Notes under the pieces: model-generated
The model's input: only the letters and a program-made list of their open reading frames with translations
Database searches by the model: none
What the model was told of the DNA's origin: nothing
From: Phycisphaerales bacterium
GTDB taxonomy: Bacteria > Planctomycetota > Phycisphaerae > Phycisphaerales > SM1A02
DNA: 15,728 bases
Assembly: GCA_029243925.1 (NCBI GenBank)
Contig: JAQWRC010000342.1
Location: 1 to 15,728, forward strand
Reading direction: 5' to 3'
Shown here: positions 1 through 5,926 of the stretch, piece after piece
Position numbering within the stretch: position 1 is the first letter of the stretch
Layout: every line of letters starts with the position of its first letter
Position numbers and translations under genes: made by a program

Positions 1-59
1 CACCTTGAAATGGCTGAGACTCCGGATTGGATGCGTACCATTCGAGCTCGCCGTGCCGT

Positions 60-99
60 ATCGAGCTGGACTCGATCCAAAGATGACCCGGTGGTCATC
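60..99. terminator. Pair of small hairpins, possible end of an upstream unit
   Basis: Two perfect inverted repeats lie side by side. ATCGAG/CTCGAT occupies 60-76 with a 5-base loop, and GATGACC/GGTCATC occupies 82-99 with a CGGT loop. The second is followed by gttcccatttt, a weak T-rich tail. This could be the intrinsic terminator of a gene ending left of the window, but the tail is interrupted, so it may only be local structure. Its position argues that the membrane protein gene to the right starts after base 100, even though its reading frame is open back to base 5. Confidence 0.35.
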
Positions 100-184
100 G
101 TTCCCATTTTCATCAAGTGACCATTTTGGCCAATGCATGGCCGCATGCAGGCACGTGAGCGGCATGCAATCTAGGCTGTCTGCG

Positions 185-1054
185 ATGGCACCAGCATCCA
201 GATTTGATTTCAGCGACAAGCTCGGGATGCTCGAAGCGATGTCGTTTTTTTCCGCGTGCTATGCAGCAGGTGGACTTGGCATCGTGTCCATGGTGTCCGG
301 GACATGGGTATCCCCCTGGATGTATGCCTCTGCATTTACGATGGCATGGTTCGTCTATCTCCTGCACCGCTTCCGCATCTCCCGGCGCGTCGGTGCTCCG
401 GTGACCGCTCGCGGCGCCGTGCTGGATCAGCACTCCGGTCTGGTACGTGTTCTGCTCTGGTCAACAGGATTGGCGGCAATCGGGACGGCGCTGCTCGCCA
501 ATCCATGGTTGCTGCTGTTGTTGGCGGGCTCGGTGACCGGGATGCTCTTCTACGGAAGCGGGCCAGATGGCCGGCGGCTTCGCGACATGTTGCTCATCAA
601 GAATGCATGCGTCGGCATCTCGATGAGCTTGTTCTGGTTGCTGCTGCTCATGTTGCACGATCTGGATGGGCCACATCACGCGGGCGTACTGCTGCCGATT
701 GGCGTCTCGATGTTCTTCATGGTCTTTGGTGATGCGATGTACTGTGATCTGTGTGATGTGGAGGTGGATGAGCGGACTCGGTCCCGGACCGTCCCGCTTC
801 GCTGGGGTCAAGGCAGCACACGTTGGATTGCAGATGGGTGCATGCTGCTTTCTGCAACTGTGCTTGTGCTGACTCCACAGTCAGGTGGCGGTGCCGGATC
901 GCTTTGGATCCTGGTTCCGGTTCTTCTCCTGCTGCTGCAGGTGGGACTCCATGCAGTCGGCACATCCTGGGTGCGCATTGCAGTCGATGCGAGATTGCTG
1001 CTGCTGATGGTGCTTGTGTGGATTAGCTCGGACCTGCTCAAGTCGATGACTTGA
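185..1054 (+). CDS. UbiA-superfamily-like integral membrane protein
   Basis: A polytopic membrane protein of about 289 residues with roughly seven to eight hydrophobic segments. It resembles UbiA-type intramembrane prenyltransferases, which join a polyprenyl diphosphate to an aromatic or lipid acceptor. The second acidic motif is recognisable: residues 183-208 hold DAMYCDLCD, VEVDERTRS and RTVPLRWG, similar to the D-x-M-Y and TLPV..G region of the family. A DMLLIKNACVG stretch near residue 134 also fits the family. The first Asp-rich motif is degenerate: residues 57-65 read VYLLHRFRI, with His where an Asp is usual, so catalysis is uncertain. The frame is open from a TTG at 5, with further ATGs at 137 and 164. 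I chose 185 because a hairpin pair lies at 60-99, an AGG sits about 9 bases upstream, and the hydrophobic core begins soon after. The last 17 bases overlap the 3' end of plsY on the other strand. Confidence 0.65.
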   Translation: MAPASRFDFSDKLGMLEAMSFFSACYAAGGLGIVSMVSGTWVSPWMYASAFTMAWFVYLLHRFRISRRVGAPVTARGAVLDQHSGLVRVLLWSTGLAAIGTALLANPWLLLLLAGSVTGMLFYGSGPDGRRLRDMLLIKNACVGISMSLFWLLLLMLHDLDGPHHAGVLLPIGVSMFFMVFGDAMYCDLCDVEVDERTRSRTVPLRWGQGSTRWIADGCMLLSATVLVLTPQSGGGAGSLWILVPVLLLLLQVGLHAVGTSWVRIAVDARLLLLMVLVWISSDLLKSMT

Positions 1055-1724
1055 CGACGTGCTCTTCTCCGCGGAGTAGCCGGCGAATGTTCGATCGATG
1101 CCGCCAGAGCACGAGTACTGCGATCGCAATCGTGACGGTCAATGGCGCGGAGGCGTTGATCAGTCGAGCGCTGGTGCCGACGGTGTCGCTGGCATCCCCA
1201 TCAGCGATGAAGAGCGAGATCAATGTGGCGAGTGGAACAATCGCTGCCGCGGTCATGCTGGCAAGTGAAATGACACGCGTACTCATGACCACGATGATCC
1301 ATGCGGCCAGTGCAATCAGTGCGGGGATGGTCAGTACCGGCCACATCGCCACCAATGCTCCAAAGGCCGTAGCAACACCCTTGCCGCCGCCGAATCCCAG
1401 GAACACGGAATACATGTGCCCAAGCAACGCTGCAATCGCGACGAACATCCAGAGCCACAGATCGCCTCCGCCGAGTTCCATCGGATTGCGTCCAATCACA
1501 TCCGACAGCAGCCCTGCGACCAGAACAGGGATTGCGCCCTTTGTCATATCGAGGATGAAGCAGAGGTAGCCGAATTTCCGCCCGAGTACCCGCCCAACGT
1601 TTGTTGCACCAATATTGCGAGAGCCATGCTCGCGAATATTGACACCCTTGGCGCGGCCAATGAGCACCCCAAATGGGATTGACCCAAGCAGATAGGCTCC
1701 GATGATGCAGGCAATCCAGACCAC
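1038..1724 (-). CDS. plsY: Acyl-phosphate:glycerol-3-phosphate acyltransferase PlsY
   Basis: PlsY transfers an acyl group from acyl phosphate to glycerol-3-phosphate in the inner membrane, giving lysophosphatidate, the first step of phospholipid synthesis. The 228 residues match the usual family length. The family motifs are clear: YLLGSIPFG at 11-19, HGSRNIGATNVGR at 33-45, LDMTKG at 58-63, LGFGGGKGVAT at 109-119, and RHRSNIRRLLRGEE near the C-terminus. Position 36 is Arg where Gly is usual in the GSGNxGATN motif. Several transmembrane helices are evident. The start is GTG (bases 1722-1724), preceded by GGAG about 10 bases upstream, within an intergenic region shared with the divergent kinase gene. 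The 3' end overlaps the UbiA-like gene by 17 bp. It appears monocistronic here. Confidence 0.94.
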   Translation of the reverse strand: MVWIACIIGAYLLGSIPFGVLIGRAKGVNIREHGSRNIGATNVGRVLGRKFGYLCFILDMTKGAIPVLVAGLLSDVIGRNPMELGGGDLWLWMFVAIAALLGHMYSVFLGFGGGKGVATAFGALVAMWPVLTIPALIALAAWIIVVMSTRVISLASMTAAAIVPLATLISLFIADGDASDTVGTSARLINASAPLTVTIAIAVLVLWRHRSNIRRLLRGEEHVVKSST

Positions 1725-1797
1725 GATGTGTGTGCTCCATTTCGGCTTCTGTGAAGCCTACCCGACCAGAGTGGTCTTGAGGTTGTATTCTGATCGG
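1725..1797. promoter_or_regulatory. Divergent plsY/kinase control region with two inverted repeats
   Basis: This short region separates the GTG start of plsY (-) from the earliest plausible start of the kinase gene (+). It holds two perfect inverted repeats: GGCTTC-TGT-GAAGCC at 1744-1758 and GACCA-GAG-TGGTC at 1764-1776. A TATTCT at 1786-1791 could be a -10 element for the plus-strand gene, but I see no convincing -35. The repeats could be operator half-sites or transcript hairpins. No regulator gene is nearby, so this is suggestive only. Confidence 0.3.
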
Positions 1798-1818
1798 GTG
1801 AACGGGCCATCGGACGCC

Positions 1819-2457
1819 ATGGAACTCATCAAGGGACAACGGAACGGTCGCGCTGTATGGCGGATCGAGCGTCCTGGCGGCGTGGTCAGCACACTCAAGA
1901 CCTGGCCGACGTGGTCCAAATGCCTGCTGACGTTTCCATTGGGCATTGCTCAGCCCCAGCGTCAGCGTCGGGGTTCCGAGCGGCTCGATCGCATCGGTGT
2001 CCGCACTCCGCCGATCATTGATGGGCCCAAGTTCGCTGGACGTTTGTGCACGCTTGAGTTGGAATGGGTGGACGGGCGAACTGCTCTGGATCACTGTGTA
2101 TCAGGAGATCCTGATGCGGACGGGTTGAGGATGATCGCGGCGCAGCTGGGTTCAAATGTCGCCTTGATTGCAAATGCCGGGTATGTCCATCGCGACATGA
2201 AGTTGTCGAACATCATCATCGAGTCGAAGGGGGATGGTCCAAGAGCATGGGTCATCGATACGATCGGCATTCGCAGGTGCGCGTCGAAGTCGACTGCGAT
2301 CTTCCGGATGGTGGAGCGACTGCTGGTCGAGCTTGATGCACATCGAAATCATCTGGAGGCGGCATGGTTGCCGCTGCTGCGTGCCGCGCTCAAGCCGATG
2401 TCGAAGTCGATTCGTCAAGCAGTGCTCGTGCAGCTGCGAGCACATCAGTGGGCATGA
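1819..2457 (+). CDS. WaaP/InaA-like small sugar kinase (lipopolysaccharide kinase family)
   Basis: A protein of about 212 residues with the marks of a minimal protein-kinase fold. From the ATG at 1819 these are: a TLK at 25-27 that may be the ATP-binding Lys; RIGVRTPPIIDG at 58-69, resembling the 'G(I/V)xTP' stretch of the lipopolysaccharide kinase family; a catalytic loop YVHRDMKLSN at 122-131 with HRD and downstream Asn; and VIDTIG at 146-151, in the place of DFG, whose Asp would bind metal. WaaP-type kinases phosphorylate LPS core heptose or Kdo in the cytoplasm. The adjacent GT9 and GmhB-like genes make a heptose kinase plausible, but the substrate is inference. The frame is open back to 1702, inside plsY. 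GTG at 1798 is an alternative start, and neither start has a strong Shine-Dalgarno. The last 68 bases overlap the 3' coding end of the GT9 gene on the other strand. Confidence 0.62.
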   Translation: MELIKGQRNGRAVWRIERPGGVVSTLKTWPTWSKCLLTFPLGIAQPQRQRRGSERLDRIGVRTPPIIDGPKFAGRLCTLELEWVDGRTALDHCVSGDPDADGLRMIAAQLGSNVALIANAGYVHRDMKLSNIIIESKGDGPRAWVIDTIGIRRCASKSTAIFRMVERLLVELDAHRNHLEAAWLPLLRAALKPMSKSIRQAVLVQLRAHQWA

Positions 2458-3427
2458 TGTGGTCGATGGAGCATCGTTGCGGCTGATCATCAGCCACCTC
2501 ATCTTCAGGAAGAAATGGATCACCCAAAAGGCATCGTTCACGTGCTGAAGGCAAGGTGGTCCATCTGTGGTCGGTCGGGCCGAAGAGGCTGACGACGGGA
2601 GTGTTCATCGCAGCTGCGATGTGTCGTGGGCCCGTGTCATTGCTGATCGCAATGCACGCGCGGGCGGCGATGGCCTTCAACGCGCCAAGGCCCATGCCTG
2701 TGGTTGGGCCATCGATTGAATCATGGGTAATCCCGGCTGCGATCTTCGAGGTCAAGGTGGTTTCATCAGGTGACCCGGCAATGACTGCTCGCAGCTGATG
2801 TGAAGACGCGAGCGCATTGGCAACATCAACAAAGCGATCCGTGGGCCAGCGTTTGTCGGCACGGTTTGCGCCAGGCACCAGCAGCAGCAGAGGTCGTTGA
2901 TCCTGCCCGAGTATGCGATCAGCTTCGGCATGATCATGGTCTGTCACATGCAGCGCAAGTGATGTGTCTGTGGCGGCATTCTCGCCAAAGCAGGCGGCGG
3001 CGATTCGTCGGTAATGTTCGACGGCCGACACGGGCTGGGACCGATCCGGGTGGGGCAGTGCATGGGTCAGAAGCAATCGTCGCGCGTCACGTGCCGTGCC
3101 GACACGGCAAGGTGCCCCCGTCCATCTGGCGGTCAGTGCGGAACGAAAACTTCCAGGGAGCACGATGACCGCTTCTGGTGAATCGGCAGCCAGTTCCTTG
3201 CCGGCCCGGCGTGGACCAAGAAGGCCAGAAGTATCAATCGATTGGAATTGATCGAGCCATGGGGCGCCATCGAACAGTGGGCGGAGTATGGCCCGTCCCG
3301 CAATGGTGATGGAGGCATTGGGGCAGGCATTCCTCGCCGCGCGGTAGATCACGCTGGCCATGACGGAATCACCGATCCATGAAGGAGCGATGACAAGCAG
3401 TCGATTGGTGGATGGTGGAATGATCAT
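2390..3427 (-). CDS. Glycosyltransferase family 9, heptosyltransferase II-like (WaaF/RfaF type)
   Basis: A 345-residue GT-B enzyme of the family that adds heptose from ADP-heptose to the LPS inner core. Family signs are LLVIAPSWIGDSVMA at 10-24, whose Asp20 matches the conserved GD of WaaC/WaaF; LLLVPGANRADKRWP at 181-195 in the nucleotide-sugar half; and ISNDTGPRHIAAAMNTPVV at 261-279 followed by SLFGPTDHR, the donor-binding signature. The frame is open to 3535, but ATG at 3427 is preferred because the conserved N-terminus starts there and it overlaps the stop of the gmhB-like gene as ATGA, implying translational coupling. It is the last gene of the SDR-pfk-gmhB-GT9 operon. Its C-terminal 68 bases overlap the kinase gene tail to tail. 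The exact acceptor sugar cannot be read from sequence. No Shine-Dalgarno is evident. Confidence 0.85.
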   Translation of the reverse strand: MIIPPSTNRLLVIAPSWIGDSVMASVIYRAARNACPNASITIAGRAILRPLFDGAPWLDQFQSIDTSGLLGPRRAGKELAADSPEAVIVLPGSFRSALTARWTGAPCRVGTARDARRLLLTHALPHPDRSQPVSAVEHYRRIAAACFGENAATDTSLALHVTDHDHAEADRILGQDQRPLLLLVPGANRADKRWPTDRFVDVANALASSHQLRAVIAGSPDETTLTSKIAAGITHDSIDGPTTGMGLGALKAIAARACIAISNDTGPRHIAAAMNTPVVSLFGPTDHRWTTLPSARERCLLGDPFLPEDEVADDQPQRCSIDHIMPTDVLAAARALLDESTSTSA

Positions 3428-3978
3428 GTGCGAAGCACGATGTCGACGGCATGCCCGATGCCGTCGACGATCGCATCGGGCTGTGGATCCTTCATGTCCT
3501 TCCAGCCGCCGCAGCGAAGGAGAATGGTGCTGCACCCGGCCTTCTGGCCGGCTCGGATATCACGGGGCGCATCCCCAATCATCCAGCTGGAAGACAAGTC
3601 CAGATCAAGTTCTTCCGCGGCCTGCAACAGCATGCCCGGTTCCGGCTTTCGGCTGGAATGTTCGAGCACAAATGGTTCGACGGTCCCTTCCGGGTGGTAG
3701 GGGCTGTGGTACCAGTGCATCAGGAGATCACGTTCACCGGCGGCTTCGCGCACCTGACTGCGAATGGTGTCATGTACGGCGTGGACATCTTCTTCGGTGA
3801 ACAACCCCCGAGCCACGCCACTCTGATTGGTGACGACGACCAGCACGTAGCCAGCATCATCGAGTCGCAGGAGGGAATCCACCGTATCGTCGAACAGGAC
3901 GACGCCGTCGGGGTCTCCGAGGTGATCATCATTTTGAATGATGGTGTTGTCGCGATCAAGAAACACGGCAGGTCGCAT
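3424..3978 (-). CDS. gmhB: D,D-heptose 1,7-bisphosphate phosphatase-like HAD protein (GmhB/HisB-N family)
   Basis: A 184-residue HAD phosphatase. GmhB removes the C7 phosphate from D-glycero-D-manno-heptose 1,7-bisphosphate on the way to ADP-heptose. Motif I is FLDRDNTI at 6-13 with nucleophile Asp8 and Asp10. Motif II is VVTNQSG at 48-54. RKPEPGM at 110-116 carries the motif III Lys111. GDAPRDI at 135-141 supplies the Mg-binding acidic residues. The loop that binds zinc in E. coli GmhB through Cys92, His94, Cys107 and Cys109 aligns without gaps here but reads Ser92, Tyr94, His107 and Ser109, so the zinc site is lost. The surrounding HPEG and RKP are kept. ATG at 3978 follows a strong GGAGG 6 bases upstream, inside the 3' end of pfk. 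The gene begins 2 bases after the pfk stop and overlaps the GT9 start by 4. A related sugar or histidinol phosphatase role remains possible. Confidence 0.82.
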   Translation of the reverse strand: MRPAVFLDRDNTIIQNDDHLGDPDGVVLFDDTVDSLLRLDDAGYVLVVVTNQSGVARGLFTEEDVHAVHDTIRSQVREAAGERDLLMHWYHSPYHPEGTVEPFVLEHSSRKPEPGMLLQAAEELDLDLSSSWMIGDAPRDIRAGQKAGCSTILLRCGGWKDMKDPQPDAIVDGIGHAVDIVLRT

Positions 3979-3980
3979 GG

Positions 3981-5096
3981 TCAGCCTCCATCTCCGAAGC
4001 AGGTGCGTACCGATCTGGCGGCATCGATCAGTGGATGATCAAGTGGAACCAGACGCTGGTTGCCCGCGGCTTCAAGAATACCGATGTCACTGATGGTTCC
4101 TCCGCTCCAGACGACCATTCTGTCGTGTCGCCCCGCAAGCAGATGTTCGATCGCTGCGACACCGAATCGGGTGGCCAGCACGCGATCTGCGGCAACGGGT
4201 GTGCCGCCGCGCTGGACGTGTCCGAGCACAGTGGTGCGTGTTTCAAATCTACTTCGACGCTCGATTTCATCTGCGACCAGATGCCCGATGCCTCCGAGTC
4301 GAATGGGATCTGGACTGCCGTCCACGACCTTCGAGACGGTTTGGCCGTGGCCGACTTCCTGTGCACCTTCCGCGCACGCAATGATGGCAAAGCCTGCGGG
4401 CGACGCCATGCGTTCGTCGAGAAATGCAATTATGGCGTCGTAGTCGAATGGGATTTCCGGAATGAGGATGATGTCCGAGCCCGATGCGATGCCGGCCGAG
4501 AGCGTCAGCCAACCTGCATTGCGTCCCATGAGTTCGCACACCATGACACGGTGGTGGCTGTCCGCCGTTGAATGGAGACGGTCCAGCGACATGGCGGCGG
4601 TCGTCATTGCGGTGGTGAATCCGAATGTCAATTCACAACCATGAATATCGTTGTCAATGGTCTTCGGCACACCCACGCAGGGAACGCCGGCCTGGACGAG
4701 TGGGGCGGTGCAACTCATGGTTCCGTCACCACCGATGACGATTATCGCGTCGAGACCGTGATGCTCGATTGTCTTCAGGCAACGATCCGTGGCATCGATG
4801 TATCTGGTCGAGCCATCCTCGTTGGTCCCATCTGGATAGCGCAACGGGCTGCATCGATTGTTCGTGCCAAGGATGGTGCCGCCTCGTGTGAGGATGCCAG
4901 AAGCGTCGGAGGCGTCCAGCTCGCGCACATCATTGCAGATGAGCCCTTCATATCCGTTGAGAATGCCTACGACCTCGATTCCATGCCGGTAAATAGCAGT
5001 CTTGGTGACCGCTCGAATCACTGCATTCAATCCGGGACAGTCACCTCCTCCAGTGAGCAGTCCGATTCGTTTGATCGATGTGTTTGGCGCTGACAT
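3981..5096 (-). CDS. pfkA: 6-phosphofructokinase, PfkA superfamily
   Basis: A 371-residue phosphofructokinase that phosphorylates fructose 6-phosphate to fructose 1,6-bisphosphate in glycolysis. Motifs in order are GLLTGGGDCPGLN at 12-24, TRGGTILGTNN at 70-80, IGGDGTMS at 121-128, PKTIDNDI at 144-151 with catalytic Asp148, ELMGRNAGW at 188-196 and GHVQRGGTP at 292-300. Two residues usually tell the phosphoryl donor. Gly125 (GGDGT) fits ATP, while Lys145 (PKTIDND) replaces the Gly of E. coli PfkA (PGTIDND). This Gly/Lys mix is known in the actinobacterial-type group, so ATP is the likelier donor but PPi is not excluded. ATG at 5096 has AAGGA close upstream, overlapping the stop of the SDR gene 9 bases away. 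It sits between the SDR and gmhB-like genes in one operon. Confidence 0.95.
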   Translation of the reverse strand: MSAPNTSIKRIGLLTGGGDCPGLNAVIRAVTKTAIYRHGIEVVGILNGYEGLICNDVRELDASDASGILTRGGTILGTNNRCSPLRYPDGTNEDGSTRYIDATDRCLKTIEHHGLDAIIVIGGDGTMSCTAPLVQAGVPCVGVPKTIDNDIHGCELTFGFTTAMTTAAMSLDRLHSTADSHHRVMVCELMGRNAGWLTLSAGIASGSDIILIPEIPFDYDAIIAFLDERMASPAGFAIIACAEGAQEVGHGQTVSKVVDGSPDPIRLGGIGHLVADEIERRSRFETRTTVLGHVQRGGTPVAADRVLATRFGVAAIEHLLAGRHDRMVVWSGGTISDIGILEAAGNQRLVPLDHPLIDAARSVRTCFGDGG

Positions 5097-5105
5097 GATG
5101 CTTCC

Positions 5106-5885
5106 TTATCGGATCATCGCCGAAGGTCTGACCACCACCTCATTGACCGAGACATGTTCCGGTGCTTCGATTGCCCATTTGATGGTTTCAGCGACGTCTT
5201 CCGGCACCAGAATGCCGTCCATATGTTCGTACCAGGCAGTGGTGGCGGCTCGAGATTGGGGATCACTGATCGTATGTGGCAGTGGGGTGTCCACAGCGCC
5301 GGGCGCAATCAGCGTGACTCGAATCCGATTGCCATCTTCTCGCCGGCGTCGAGTCAGTTCGCCTCGTAGCCCTTCGGCGATCACATGGACGGCCGACTTT
5401 GTTGCGCAGTAGACGGTGGCATCAGGAAACAGCGTTCGCCCGGCCACGGAGCCCAACAGCACAATATGCCCCGTGCCCTGCTCGAGCATGTTGGGCAGCA
5501 CAGCATGGACGGCATGAAGTACGCCGAGAATGTTCGTTTCGAGCATGTCTCGCCAGTCTTCGGGATCAGCCGAGCACATTGGGCCCACCGGCATGACGCC
5601 TGCCGCCGCCACCAGGATGTCGACAGGCCCAAAGGTGGCGATTGCGTGCTGAGCCGCATCCTGCATTTGCGACTGATCGCGGGCGTCGCAGGGAATACTC
5701 AGGGCATGGCCGCCAGCTTCGGTGATCGCAGCCATGACGCCATTCAGAGGCTCCAATCGTCGCCCGGTGAGGGCGACCGGTCGGCCGCTGGCGGCCAGAG
5801 TTGCCGCCGTGGCGGCCCCGATGCCGCTGCCGGCCCCGGTGACCAGGACGCATCCAGATGAGTTCTCTTTCATGGATTCAGTCAT
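5106..5885 (-). CDS. Short-chain dehydrogenase/reductase (classical SDR)
   Basis: A 259-residue cytoplasmic oxidoreductase with a single Rossmann domain. The cofactor motif TGAGSGIG is at 16-23. GRR at 41-43, after the second strand, suggests NADP(H) preference. AAAG at 93-96 stands where NNAG is usual. The catalytic set Asn118, Ser146, Tyr159 and Lys163 is complete (YCATK), followed by APGAVDT at 194-200. It resembles the SDR group that includes YdfG-like serine/3-hydroxy acid dehydrogenases, but the substrate cannot be assigned. ATG at 5885 has GGAG 9 bases upstream. An internal ATG at 5873 lacks a ribosome-binding site. It is the first gene of the minus-strand operon leading to pfkA, the gmhB-like gene and the GT9 gene, and is divergent from lysS with only 41 bp between. 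Confidence 0.87.
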   Translation of the reverse strand: MTESMKENSSGCVLVTGAGSGIGAATAATLAASGRPVALTGRRLEPLNGVMAAITEAGGHALSIPCDARDQSQMQDAAQHAIATFGPVDILVAAAGVMPVGPMCSADPEDWRDMLETNILGVLHAVHAVLPNMLEQGTGHIVLLGSVAGRTLFPDATVYCATKSAVHVIAEGLRGELTRRRREDGNRIRVTLIAPGAVDTPLPHTISDPQSRAATTAWYEHMDGILVPEDVAETIKWAIEAPEHVSVNEVVVRPSAMIR

Positions 5886-5926
5886 ACCAGCACGCTCCGT
5901 GAGTTGCGGCGACTATCCTACTCTGG
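5886..5926. promoter_or_regulatory. Compact divergent promoter region between SDR operon and lysS operon
   Basis: Only 41 bases separate two divergent start codons, each heading a long operon. TATCCT at 5914-5919 could be a -10 for lysS, which would put the transcript start almost at the lysS ATG, making a leaderless mRNA. No Shine-Dalgarno precedes lysS, which agrees with that. TAGGAT on the other strand (about 5917-5922) could serve the SDR operon. No good -35 is seen for either, so the assignment is tentative. Confidence 0.3.

Noticed and set aside
5..184. N-terminal extension of the UbiA-like gene back to TTG 5
   Set aside because: The extra residues are not membrane-like or conserved-looking, and the segment contains two hairpins more in keeping with an intergenic region.
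1201..2094. Long minus-strand open frame of 297 codons across plsY and the kinase gene
   Set aside because: Its translation is rich in Trp, Cys, His and Arg with no motif, and it lies in a different frame over two genes with clear family motifs. It is a shadow.
3451..4038. 195-codon plus-strand frame opposite the gmhB-like gene
   Set aside because: It looks fairly protein-like, but it is the complement of a HAD enzyme with all catalytic motifs and an excellent ribosome-binding site, and it has no motif of its own.
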